A stretch of DNA of 13,096 nucleotides from Candidatus Nomurabacteria bacterium (GTDB lineage Bacteria; Patescibacteriota; Minisyncoccia; Phycocordibacterales; PALSA-1337). The stretch is from assembly GCA_943355185.1 (NCBI GenBank), contig CALREM010000001.1, positions 1 to 13,096 on the forward strand, read 5' to 3'. Below the pieces are notes generated by a model. It searched no databases. It was not told the DNA's origin and was given only the letters and a program-made list of their open reading frames with translations. The position numbers were made by a program, and so were the translations under genes. Each line of letters starts with the position of its first letter. Within the stretch, counting starts at the first letter, position 1. This document shows positions 6,342 to 13,096 of this stretch, piece by piece.

Positions 6342-7371
6342 ACGAATTATAAAATATACAGAGGCTTTGAAGGAAGCTACAGAACAGATGATGGAAGTTG
6401 ATTCGTCTATTGTCGTTTTAGGTCTGGGAGTATCGTATAAAAATGGTGCTGACGGAACGACGGCAGGTCTCAAAGTAAAATATCCCGAGCGCATTTTCGA
6501 CGTACCTGTTTCGGAAGCAGGTGTGACAAGTATGGCGGTTGGTGCGGCTATCAACGGACTACATCCTGTTGTTCATCACGGTCGTGTCGAGTTCGCATTA
6601 CTCGCTGCCGATGCTATGTTTACTCAGGCTGCAAAGTGGAATTATATGTTCGGTGGAAGTAATCCTGTGCCCATCGTTATTCGAATCAATGTTGGTCGTC
6701 AGTGGGGTAACGGTCCACAACATACACAGGCACTTTACTCACTTTTTGGAAATGTACCGGGTCTCAAGGTGGTTATTCCCTCAAGTCCATATATGGCAAA
6801 AGGTTTACTCGTCTCTGCACTCAAAGAACAGAGCCCTGTGATAATTTTGGAACCACGTTGGCTTTTTAATCTCAAACAGCATGTCCCTCTTGAAGTGTTT
6901 TCTGTTGAGCTTCATAGGGCGCACGTAATCAATTCAGGTAAAGACATCACAGTTATTTCATATGGAGATGGGCTACAGGCTGCTCGCGAAGCGCTTGAAC
7001 TTGTTGGTGACCACGTGAGTGTAGAACTTATTGATCTGGTAAGTATTAATCCGATAGATTATCAAACTATTATCACCTCAGTAATAAAAACTGGTGCCGT
7101 ATTAACCGTCGATACAACCAACGAATCATTTAATGTAGGTTCTGAAATCATTGGAAAAATTGTACAAGAAGCATCGGTAACACTTACCAGGAAGCCGATG
7201 TCGCTCTCGTGTCCGAACGTACCATGTCCAACATCTACATCACTCACAGAATCTTATTACCCAACGAGAGTTGATATTGCGAACAGTATTTTGAAAGCAT
7301 TCGATAAGCCATTACTTGATACGAATCTTACGTTTGAGGAATTACATATGGCACCAGCAAAAACCATCTAA
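6334..7371 (+). CDS. Thiamine-diphosphate-dependent dehydrogenase E1 component, beta subunit
   Basis: Beta subunit partner of the preceding E1 alpha, 345 aa. From the Met at 6334, VSEAGVTSMAVGAAINGLHPV (59-79 region) contains E61, matching the Glu that activates the thiamine aminopyrimidine in this family. AAKWNYMFGG (99-108) and GNGPQHTQALYSLFGNVPGL (125-144), with H130 in the conserved GPQHTQ, are typical E1 beta blocks. The C-terminal domain (about 215-345) has the transketolase C-terminal pattern, including VISYGDG. An in-frame ATG at 6283 would add 17 residues, but family starts match 6334, which overlaps the alpha stop by 8 nt. There is no Shine-Dalgarno sequence; CTCT immediately precedes the ATG. 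It ends module C, 2 nt from the stop of the convergent FkbM gene. Confidence 0.93.
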   Translation: MSERIIKYTEALKEATEQMMEVDSSIVVLGLGVSYKNGADGTTAGLKVKYPERIFDVPVSEAGVTSMAVGAAINGLHPVVHHGRVEFALLAADAMFTQAAKWNYMFGGSNPVPIVIRINVGRQWGNGPQHTQALYSLFGNVPGLKVVIPSSPYMAKGLLVSALKEQSPVIILEPRWLFNLKQHVPLEVFSVELHRAHVINSGKDITVISYGDGLQAAREALELVGDHVSVELIDLVSINPIDYQTIITSVIKTGAVLTVDTTNESFNVGSEIIGKIVQEASVTLTRKPMSLSCPNVPCPTSTSLTESYYPTRVDIANSILKAFDKPLLDTNLTFEELHMAPAKTI

Positions 7372-7373
7372 AG

Positions 7374-8099
7374 TTACTTCATGAGCTTCTGATCCACAAA
7401 AATACTATTCACATACGTATCGGCATAGAGCACATATCCATTATTTAGAAGATATTCGGCAACCCCAGTTTCTTTCTCAAGCTTTCCATCTGAGTCATAA
7501 CGTAACGTTTCGGAACAGATAACCTTCGGACGATACTTTTGCAGATTCACAGACTTAATAATTTCAAAATCATACCCTTCCGCATCAACTGAGAGAATGT
7601 CAGGCGCAGTTTCTTTGAGGTATTTCCCGATGAGGCCATTGACGGTGACCAGAGGAATCTGAACCACACTTTTTATTTCTTGTTTGCCGTAGTGTGTACC
7701 TTGAGCAGTATCATCCGCTTCTTCTTTTGAAAATGTATTAAGGTTGTGCGAACTCATTTTGTAGAAGTTAGCTGCAGCGCGTTCGGTAGGCCCAACTCCA
7801 ACATTGAGGCATGTATCACGTTTTCGATTACGTTGAATGAGCTTGAAAAAAGTATTATCTGGTTCTGCACAAATACCATGGCCGCCTTTTGTGTAAAACA
7901 GATAGGTATTATTATTGAGAATGGGGTGATAGGTGCCTATATCTATATAGGTAGGCTTGGAAATACCTATCCCTGAAAGAAATGCATCAATAATGATGTC
8001 TTCGCCACATTGAGCGTAACTTTTCTTGTATTTACTTTTGAAATGATACAAAAAGAAGTTTTTGTAATTTCGTATGTTAAGGTATTTTTTGAAATTCAT
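7374..8099 (-). CDS. FkbM-family methyltransferase
   Basis: Predicted SAM-dependent O-methyltransferase of the FkbM family, 241 aa. The N-terminal SYAQCGEDIIIDAFL (27-41) is the block that often precedes the Rossmann core in glycan-locus FkbM proteins. Motif I is YIDIGTYHP (51-59), followed by NNNTYLFY (62-69), the acidic loop AEPD (78-81) and the family motif VDAEGYDFEII (171-181). It follows gmd with a TAATG overlap (TAA shares a base with its ATG), so it is translationally coupled and probably methylates a sugar made or used downstream of Gmd. There is no Shine-Dalgarno sequence. The exact target hydroxyl is not readable from the sequence. Confidence 0.93.
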   Translation of the reverse strand: MNFKKYLNIRNYKNFFLYHFKSKYKKSYAQCGEDIIIDAFLSGIGISKPTYIDIGTYHPILNNNTYLFYTKGGHGICAEPDNTFFKLIQRNRKRDTCLNVGVGPTERAAANFYKMSSHNLNTFSKEEADDTAQGTHYGKQEIKSVVQIPLVTVNGLIGKYLKETAPDILSVDAEGYDFEIIKSVNLQKYRPKVICSETLRYDSDGKLEKETGVAEYLLNNGYVLYADTYVNSIFVDQKLMK

Positions 8100-9211
8100 T
8101 AGTGTGGCAATGAAAGGATACTGAGATGTTTCTGAACAACCGTAGGAAGGATAGGTGCTTTACCGTGCTGCATGTAGTATTGTCGTTGAGCGGTCTCGAA
8201 GTCCGCTTCGGTCATTATTTTAACCAATTCTTTGAAGGTTGTCTTTGGTTTCCAGTTCAGAACTTTTTTGGCTTTCGCATAGTCACCAATCAAGAGATCA
8301 ACCTCGGCTGGACGGAAATAACGTGGATCGATGGCGATAATAGTTTTGCCAGTATGCATATCAACACCGTGTTCTTTGGACCCTTTACCAACCCATTTGA
8401 GTTTGAATCCAAGGAGCTTGGCACACTCGTCAACGAATTCCCGTACCGTATGTGTTTCGTTAGTCGCCAATATGAAGTCGTCAGGTTTTTTTACTTGCAT
8501 CATTTTCCACATACCTTCGACATAGTCTTTGGCATAACCCCAGTCGCGCTTGGCATCAAGATTCCCTAAATAGATTTTTTCCATCAGACCAAGACGGATT
8601 TTGGTAAGGCCAAGAGTGATCTTTCTAGTTACAAATGTCTCGCCGCGACGCGGGGATTCGTGATTAAATAAGATACCGTTGACCGCAAACATATTATAAC
8701 TTTCACGATAATTCCGTGTGATCCAATATGCATATACTTTGGCACAGCCATACGGTGAACGTGGATAAAAAGGGGTAGTCTCACGCTGAGGAATCTCTTG
8801 AACCTCACCAAACATCTCTGAGGATGATGCTTGGTAGAACTTGGTCTTGATACCGCTTTCGCGAATTGCATCTAAGATACGGAGAGTTCCGAGTGCTACG
8901 ACATCACTCGTATATTCTGGTTGGTCGAAGCTGACACGGACATGACTCTGTGCGCCGAGGTTATAGATCTCATCTGGTTTAATCTTTGCGATCAGGCGAG
9001 AGATATTGGAACTATCCGAAAGGTCGTTGTAGTGCAAGAATAGTCGGGTTTCTTTATCGTGCGGATCTTGATACAGATGTTCAATGCGTGCCGTATTGAA
9101 ACTTGATGATCGTCTGATGAGGCCATGTACCTCGTAACCTTTATTCAAAAGAAATTCTGCTAGGTATGAACCATCTTGTCCAGTAATGCCGGTAATAATT
9201 GCCTTTTTCAT
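8099..9211 (-). CDS. gmd: GDP-mannose 4,6-dehydratase
   Basis: Extended short-chain dehydrogenase/reductase that converts GDP-D-mannose to GDP-4-keto-6-deoxy-D-mannose, using tightly bound NADP, in the cytosol. The 370-aa product has the hallmark N-terminus [18 protein letters not shown] with the GxxGQDG cofactor loop, [15 protein letters not shown] just after, the catalytic [10 protein letters not shown] and [10 protein letters not shown] (Tyr/Lys) blocks, and [24 protein letters not shown] sequence near the substrate. Length fits the family (about 345-375). The frame continues upstream to 9490, but that would overlap the divergent gene and add 93 unrelated residues; MKKAI at 9211 is the family start. 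It leads module D and is coupled to an FkbM gene. No Fcl, Rmd, Per or ColD enzyme to use its product is visible here. Confidence 0.97.
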   Translation of the reverse strand: MKKAIITGITGQDGSYLAEFLLNKGYEVHGLIRRSSSFNTARIEHLYQDPHDKETRLFLHYNDLSDSSNISRLIAKIKPDEIYNLGAQSHVRVSFDQPEYTSDVVALGTLRILDAIRESGIKTKFYQASSSEMFGEVQEIPQRETTPFYPRSPYGCAKVYAYWITRNYRESYNMFAVNGILFNHESPRRGETFVTRKITLGLTKIRLGLMEKIYLGNLDAKRDWGYAKDYVEGMWKMMQVKKPDDFILATNETHTVREFVDECAKLLGFKLKWVGKGSKEHGVDMHTGKTIIAIDPRYFRPAEVDLLIGDYAKAKKVLNWKPKTTFKELVKIMTEADFETAQRQYYMQHGKAPILPTVVQKHLSILSLPH

Positions 9212-9222
9212 AAGATTCGACC

Positions 9223-9251
9223 AGTATACATTTTGTGTTAGTATAGGTCTA
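9223..9251 (-). promoter_or_regulatory. Promoter of gmd module
   Basis: On the minus strand TAGACC (4 of 6 matches to TTGACA) is separated by 17 bp from TATACT, which lies 11 nt before the gmd ATG. The predicted 5' leader is only about 4-5 nt, too short for a ribosome-binding site. The -35 lies in the left arm of an inverted repeat, so a bound regulator could occlude it. Confidence 0.45.
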
Positions 9252-9267
9252 CTTGACGTAAACCTAT
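9243..9267. repeat. Imperfect inverted repeat between divergent promoters
   Basis: ATAGGTCTAC and GTAAACCTAT are inverted copies matching at 9 of 10 positions, with a 5-nt spacer TTGAC. The element overlaps the putative -35 regions of both gmd (minus) and the GT-C gene (plus), which suits a shared operator, though no regulator is encoded here. Its left arm, read on the minus strand, gives GTAGACCTA, also present at 4167-4175. Confidence 0.5.
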
Positions 9268-9282
9268 CATGTATTCTATTAC
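9253..9282 (+). promoter_or_regulatory. Promoter of GT-C/GT2 module, leaderless arrangement
   Basis: TTGACG, an 18-bp gap and TATTAC, followed by 7 nt and ATG 9290. If used, transcription begins next to the ATG at 9290, which supports that start over ATG 9269. The -10 match is only moderate. Confidence 0.35.
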
Positions 9283-9289
9283 AGCAATC

Positions 9290-10405
9290 ATGTCCAAAGC
9301 TTTCAAGGCTTTGCGTGAACAACCCTATTTCTCTGCATTTGTTGCGTGTCTCATAGTGCTTGCGACCATATCTGTATTCGCTCGACCTCATGTCATAGAT
9401 GGTGATGCGGTGACGTATGTCGATGCGATCAAAGTTCTCAATGGTGCACCACTCGACGAATCTATCGGCATGCATACGTATGTGATCCATAGAATCATGA
9501 CCACATTCCTCGGTCTAGAAATTATCAACGGTCTATCCTTCGTTTTTGGAAGTATTGAAGTGGCATGGCTTGTCTGGGCTACAATACTGTATTTATTTGT
9601 AAACATTCTTTTTTATAAGCTGCTCTTGCAAATGTTCGAAAGTGCACGTACTGCTCTTGTTGGAGGACTCTTCTTTGCAGCAAACTACGCCATGTTGATA
9701 TTTGGCCTGACCTATTTTATGGATATTGGCGGATGGTTTTTTTATATATTTTCAATTTATTTTTTATATCGATATATTCAGACTGATAATACAAAAGATC
9801 TCTGGGTGGCAGTACTCGCTATGTCCGTCGGGGGATTCTTTAAAGAGAATGCGCTCGTTGCTTATGTACCACTGTTCCTGATAGTTTTTTATGAGAACCG
9901 ATCTTCGATGATGATGTTTCTTCGCAAGATAATTCCGCTCTCGATTGTTGCAGGGTTGCCATTTATTATTCATCAGATTGTGGTGTATATCGCGTACGGA
10001 GAGCATTATCTCCACTGGGTATCTATCAATAAGACAGCATATATCTACGGATCTCGTATCGTTGAATATGTAAAAAGTTTCGGTTCGCTTCTTAATTTTC
10101 TGGCACCTGTGTCACTTGTTGGGTTATGGGTTGTGGTCAGAGAATATGTTTCTTCCTGGAAAATTGACAAACGCTTTGTATTTATTGTAGGAGTGTTTAT
10201 TTCATCTGTACCGGCTGTCATGTGGCCAGGTATCACTCAGCGCGTGCTCTTCATGGTTGTTCCAGGTCTGGTGATACTTGCTTGTTTTGCAATCAAGAGA
10301 TACGAGCACTATTGGTATGCCTTTATACCACTGGTAATTATATATGCTCTCATGAGTATATATATGGATTCATTTGTGCTTAACTTTGTTAATCTTCCAT
10401 TCTGA
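9290..10405 (+). CDS. GT-C-type integral membrane glycosyltransferase
   Basis: Multi-pass membrane protein of 371 aa with roughly nine to ten hydrophobic segments. The layout fits GT-C enzymes, which use polyprenyl-phosphate sugars outside the cytoplasmic face: a first membrane segment (about 14-31) is followed by a loop with D37 and D39 in [11 protein letters not shown], the usual place of the catalytic acidic residue; FMDIGG (143-148) and KENAL (185-189) lie in later loops. It is shorter than most ArnT/PMT-type proteins and lacks a large C-terminal soluble domain. ATG 9269 is in frame and adds 7 residues, but 9290 is favoured by the promoter spacing. The next GT-C gene starts 1 nt after its stop (TGATATG). 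Sugar and acceptor are unknown; a polymerase-like or other polytopic glycan protein is a less likely alternative. Confidence 0.72.
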   Translation: MSKAFKALREQPYFSAFVACLIVLATISVFARPHVIDGDAVTYVDAIKVLNGAPLDESIGMHTYVIHRIMTTFLGLEIINGLSFVFGSIEVAWLVWATILYLFVNILFYKLLLQMFESARTALVGGLFFAANYAMLIFGLTYFMDIGGWFFYIFSIYFLYRYIQTDNTKDLWVAVLAMSVGGFFKENALVAYVPLFLIVFYENRSSMMMFLRKIIPLSIVAGLPFIIHQIVVYIAYGEHYLHWVSINKTAYIYGSRIVEYVKSFGSLLNFLAPVSLVGLWVVVREYVSSWKIDKRFVFIVGVFISSVPAVMWPGITQRVLFMVVPGLVILACFAIKRYEHYWYAFIPLVIIYALMSIYMDSFVLNFVNLPF

Positions 10406-10406
10406 T

Positions 10407-11834
10407 ATGAAAACTTTTCTGATTTGCATCGCAATCGCATTCGCCTTATTCATGGGGACGTATCGACTCGTTGAAACTCCTCCGACCTGGATGGATGAGG
10501 GAGCTATTGTGCAAGTTGCAATGAATTTGGCTACACAAGGGACATATAGCTATCAAGTGGCGCCAGATACATTCATATCGGCAGGATTTCTTACGACAAG
10601 TTATCCGCTTATTTTTCCACTGGCAATTGTTTTCAAAATATTTGGCGTAGGACTATACCAGGCTCGTACACTCATGGTCCTTTTTATAATATTGTTTATC
10701 GTAGTAGCGTACCGGCTTATTAAGGAAGAGGTACGAGATGGTCGTTCCATTATTCCGGCACTATCTTTATTGCTTTTGGTTAGTTTCGCGCCAATCTATG
10801 GTCATGGTAAAAATGTGCTTGGTGAAGTACCTGGACTAGTATTTTTTCTTTCGATGCTCTACTTCATCTCGCTTATGGAGAAGGGGAGTATTCGCTGGGG
10901 AACCGCATTGGCCGCTGGACTATGTGGAGGATTGGCTATGGCAACTAAGCCGATCTATCTCATTGTTGTACTTCCTGCGCTCATACTCACAATGTTTTGG
11001 TTTTTTCGTATACGTTTTCCATTCCGAAGAAGAATTATTTTTATTATGGGTTGTATTGCACCATTGGTATGTTGGGTTGTAGTACGTTTGATGAGTGACA
11101 TGGTTGTGCCAGGTATTCTGTTGGGTAATCCAGATAGTATTTCTACGTTAGCTCTCGTAACACAGAATATCAAACGTTTTGTTTCGGAATTTCAGCCAAT
11201 GTATTTTCTGGGACTCATGCTTGTGTGGTGGACATCAATATATATACGTCAAAGACGTAATAGGATATTAACTACAGTAGAATGTATTGCTGTTATATTC
11301 TCTTCAGTTAATCTGTTTGCATATGTCGTAACTCTCGGTTACTACAGATATTTTTTCCCTGGTGAGATAGTTGCAATTATATTTTTTGCAAATTCATTAC
11401 GATACGTTTTTGACGTAATTACATTACGTATCTCATGGATGGATTCTAGATTTTTCTTCGGCACTGTAATAATACTTTTGTTGTTTCAGTCATACCAGAC
11501 TCTATTTAATTCATGGATTTCTGAATATAAGGATAGTAATCGTTCTGCTCTTCTGTCTCAGAATGTAGGATCCTTACCTGTAGAAAAGACGATACTTTTC
11601 TATAATGTACCAGAGGCCGTATCCTTCCTGAGTCATGAAAATTATTTTCAATATCTCAGGTTTGCGGATAGTGTAGTCCTTGGTGAAAATAATATACTCC
11701 TTTTAGAAGCTGGAATACCAGACACGATCCTTGTGGATCAAAAATTTGATCCTACTATATTGCCGCGAGTATACATCGAGAAGGTCCGTTTCGATAAATA
11801 CACCCTTTTTGAAAAGAATGATAAACTATACTAA
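10407..11834 (+). CDS. GT-C-type integral membrane glycosyltransferase (ArnT/PMT, GT39/GT83-like)
   Basis: Multi-pass membrane protein of 475 aa with about ten hydrophobic segments and a C-terminal soluble tail (about 400-475). After the first membrane segment (4-17) comes WMDEGAIVQVA (28-38) with the D30-E31 pair typical of ArnT/PMT-type enzymes; HGKNVLGEVPG (133-143) with E140 and ATKP (179-182) are the next conserved-looking loops. Such enzymes transfer a sugar from polyprenyl-phosphate to lipid A, protein or glycan on the outer face of the membrane. An in-frame ATG at 10374 lies inside the preceding gene; 10407 gives a proper N-terminal membrane helix and 1-nt spacing. Neighbouring GT2 at 11847 is the probable donor synthase. 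The acceptor is unknown. Confidence 0.82.
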   Translation: MKTFLICIAIAFALFMGTYRLVETPPTWMDEGAIVQVAMNLATQGTYSYQVAPDTFISAGFLTTSYPLIFPLAIVFKIFGVGLYQARTLMVLFIILFIVVAYRLIKEEVRDGRSIIPALSLLLLVSFAPIYGHGKNVLGEVPGLVFFLSMLYFISLMEKGSIRWGTALAAGLCGGLAMATKPIYLIVVLPALILTMFWFFRIRFPFRRRIIFIMGCIAPLVCWVVVRLMSDMVVPGILLGNPDSISTLALVTQNIKRFVSEFQPMYFLGLMLVWWTSIYIRQRRNRILTTVECIAVIFSSVNLFAYVVTLGYYRYFFPGEIVAIIFFANSLRYVFDVITLRISWMDSRFFFGTVIILLLFQSYQTLFNSWISEYKDSNRSALLSQNVGSLPVEKTILFYNVPEAVSFLSHENYFQYLRFADSVVLGENNILLLEAGIPDTILVDQKFDPTILPRVYIEKVRFDKYTLFEKNDKLY

Positions 11835-11846
11835 TCATAAAACTCT

Positions 11847-12569
11847 ATGACGCATACAGCCGTTACTTTATCGATCGTGTTACCTGCTTATAAAGAAAAG
11901 CAGAATCTTGCTATTTTTATTCCACAGATTGAGACAGAATTCAAAGATATATCATTCGAGATAATTGTAGTTGATGATAATTCAAAAGACGGCACTCGTG
12001 AGCTAATCGATGAGTTAAAAAAGACATATAGAAACATAACTCTTCTAGAACGACCTGGTCTTTTGGGTATAGGCTCTGCGCTTCGTGATGGATACAATAT
12101 TGCACAAGGGGAATACATAGTATCTTCCGATGCTGACCTCTCGTTTTCAACGACAGACATGCGCGCCTTGTTCACCAAAATACAGCAAGGTTTCGATCTT
12201 GTGTTAGGTCACAAAATATACGAATCAACTAAAGATCAGAAAAAAACAATCAAGGTGTGGTTCGAAACATATTTTTTTAGTTTAGTATCTAATCTTATTA
12301 TTCGCACATTAAGTGGCATCAAGTTGCGAAATTATAATACAGATTTTCGTATCATACGTGCTTCGACATGGAATAAAATCAAGACAGTTGAAGATCGACA
12401 ATTTTTCTTATTTGAAACTATATATCGTAGTAAGTTGGTAGGTGCGCGTATTACAGAAATTCCTGTTATATTTTATTTACGCAAGTACGGTGAATCAAAA
12501 GTTAATTTCTTCAAACAGGCTCCAAAATATTTTATCAAACTCGTTCATACGATCTTCTTTAGTAAGTAG
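11847..12569 (+). CDS. GT2 glycosyltransferase, polyprenyl-phosphate mannosyl/glucosyltransferase (DPM1)-like
   Basis: Probable enzyme that transfers mannose or glucose from a nucleotide sugar to polyprenyl phosphate at the cytoplasmic membrane face, giving the donor for GT-C enzymes. The 240-aa protein has the GT-A core: SIVLPAYKE (9-17), VVDDNSKDGT (41-50), the metal-binding SSDADLS (93-99) and the DPM1-typical RKYGESKVN (212-220) before a short hydrophobic end. There are no C-terminal transmembrane helices or GtrA-like domain, so it resembles the short, peripheral DPM1 form; flipping of the product would need another protein. It begins 12 nt after the second GT-C stop, with no Shine-Dalgarno sequence and CTCT directly before the ATG. 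The three genes 9290-12569 form a logical donor-plus-transferase operon. Confidence 0.87.
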   Translation: MTHTAVTLSIVLPAYKEKQNLAIFIPQIETEFKDISFEIIVVDDNSKDGTRELIDELKKTYRNITLLERPGLLGIGSALRDGYNIAQGEYIVSSDADLSFSTTDMRALFTKIQQGFDLVLGHKIYESTKDQKKTIKVWFETYFFSLVSNLIIRTLSGIKLRNYNTDFRIIRASTWNKIKTVEDRQFFLFETIYRSKLVGARITEIPVIFYLRKYGESKVNFFKQAPKYFIKLVHTIFFSK

Positions 12570-12575
12570 TTACTT

Positions 12576-12595
12576 CATCATCATTTTTGATGATG
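12576..12595 (+). terminator. Hairpin after GT2, possible weak terminator
   Basis: CATCATCA, loop TTTT, TGATGATG: an 8-bp perfect stem starting 6 nt after the GT2 stop. It sits where the operon should end and before a new promoter. It is A+T-rich and has no U-tract after it, so intrinsic termination would be weak; it could instead protect the 3' end of the mRNA. Confidence 0.3.
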
Positions 12596-12655
12596 GTATG
12601 AATTGCATTTAATTAACTATCCGAATGTTGGTATTCGTTGCGTGAAGTCCGTGAG

Positions 12656-12666
12656 TATAATATAGT
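12656..12666 (+). promoter_or_regulatory. -10 region for the last FkbM gene
   Basis: A perfect TATAAT (12656-12661) overlaps TATAGT (12661-12666) by one base. They end 14 and 9 nt before ATG 12676, giving a leader of about 2-8 nt. TTGCGT at 12638 is only 12 bp upstream of TATAAT, or 17 bp upstream of TATAGT, so the pair TTGCGT-17-TATAGT is a sensible sigma70-type promoter. Confidence 0.5.
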
Positions 12667-12675
12667 TGATTGGCC

Positions 12676-13096
12676 ATGAAAAAATTACTCCTCAGTATTC
12701 TCAAGTTTTTTGGTTCAATACTTCCGCAGACGGTTCCCGAGTTGATATATACCAGTCTTCCACGCTTTATAAAAAAGCCTGTTAATGCGCTTTTATCGTC
12801 TTCCATACCTGAATATGTGAAGGTTGGTAATGTAAATGTTGCACTCAATAAGCAGGATCCAGTTGTAAGTGGTGCACTCATGTTAGGTGTGTACGAAAAG
12901 CACGAATTAAAACTGTTGCAAGAGAAACTCAAGCCAGGAATGACGGTAATTGATTTGGGTGCAAACGTTGGTCTATACAGTGCCTTGGCGGCTTCCATTG
13001 TAGGTAGTTCAGGTAAAGTTTTTGCGTTCGAACCAGATAAGGATAATTTTAGTTTCTTACAAAAGACAGTTGTCAAAAACAACCTTTCAAATGTTG
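12676..13096 (+). CDS. FkbM-family methyltransferase (3' partial)
   Basis: The frame opens at ATG 12676 and has no stop to the end of the window, so at least 140 residues are encoded and the 3' part is missing. Residues about 95-106 read TVIDLGANVGLY, a clear SAM-binding motif I of FkbM proteins, followed by GKVFAFEPDKDNF (about 118-130), the acidic ribose-binding loop. The N-terminal 90 residues are a longer lead-in than in the other two FkbM proteins here, with no signal peptide evident. The later family motif (D-x-E-G) lies beyond the window. It follows GT2 by 106 nt with its own promoter-like box and so may be a separate transcription unit. Confidence 0.9.
   Translation, partial: MKKLLLSILKFFGSILPQTVPELIYTSLPRFIKKPVNALLSSSIPEYVKVGNVNVALNKQDPVVSGALMLGVYEKHELKLLQEKLKPGMTVIDLGANVGLYSALAASIVGSSGKVFAFEPDKDNFSFLQKTVVKNNLSNV

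Noticed and set aside
8126..8569. 147-codon open frame on the plus strand
   Set aside because: It lies entirely antisense to conserved gmd sequence and has no motif, operon partner or promoter.
9212..9490. Upstream extension of the gmd frame (93 extra residues)
   Set aside because: It runs antisense through the divergent GT-C gene, is unlike any Gmd N-terminus, and MKKAI at 9211 is the standard family start.
12609..13082. 157-codon open frame on the minus strand
   Set aside because: It is antisense to the clear FkbM methyltransferase on the plus strand and shows no recognisable motif.
1..13096. CRISPR array, tRNA/rRNA, insertion sequence or riboswitch
   Set aside because: No regularly spaced repeats, transposase, terminal inverted repeats or structured RNA genes were seen; all gaps are shorter than about 110 nt (212 nt if the dehydrogenase starts at 4346).

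Overview
The window is a surface-polysaccharide (O-antigen, capsule or glycoprotein-glycan) biosynthesis locus from a bacterium. All twelve genes fit glycan assembly, modification or export. No phage, transposon, RNA gene or CRISPR array is visible. TGA acts as a normal stop (it ends at least three genes), so the code is standard. Genes are packed with 1-8 nt overlaps or gaps, most starts lack a Shine-Dalgarno sequence, and several -10-like boxes lie only 7-14 nt before a start codon. The sequence is moderately A+T-rich. This style, with many FkbM methyltransferases and GT-C enzymes, would suit an uncultured Patescibacteria (CPR)-type or similar streamlined genome, but there is no phylogenetic marker here, so the assignment is a weak inference.

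The layout is a series of strand-alternating modules. Module A (+, 1-2709): the 3' part of a Wzt-type ABC-transporter ATPase with its C-terminal glycan-binding domain, a small-molecule/glycan methyltransferase overlapping it by 4 nt, and a GT4-like glycosyltransferase. Module B (-, 4133-2715): a heptosyltransferase-like GT-B protein and a short FkbM methyltransferase. Module C (+, about 4244-7371): a medium-chain zinc-type dehydrogenase followed by a coupled pair of thiamine-diphosphate E1 alpha and E1 beta subunits with no E2 or E3. Module D (-, 9211-7374): GDP-mannose 4,6-dehydratase (gmd) and a second FkbM methyltransferase. Module E (+, 9290-12569): two multi-pass GT-C glycosyltransferases and a DPM1-like GT2 that probably makes their polyprenyl-phosphate-sugar donor. 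A third FkbM methyltransferase starts at 12676 and runs off the end.

A plausible joint reading is as follows. Gmd makes GDP-4-keto-6-deoxymannose; the dehydrogenase/E1 module may modify a keto sugar or supply an unusual two-carbon unit; cytosolic GT-B enzymes build the chain; methyltransferases decorate or cap it; Wzt (with an unseen Wzm partner, probably upstream) exports it; and the GT2/GT-C module adds residues outside the membrane. The most unusual part is module C: orphan E1 alpha/beta genes in a glycan locus recall the orphan E1-like pairs implicated in two-carbon branched-sugar formation in some actinomycete antibiotic clusters. The two divergent intergenic regions (4134-4243 and 9212-9289) each carry an inverted repeat and share the 9-mer GTAGACCTA.
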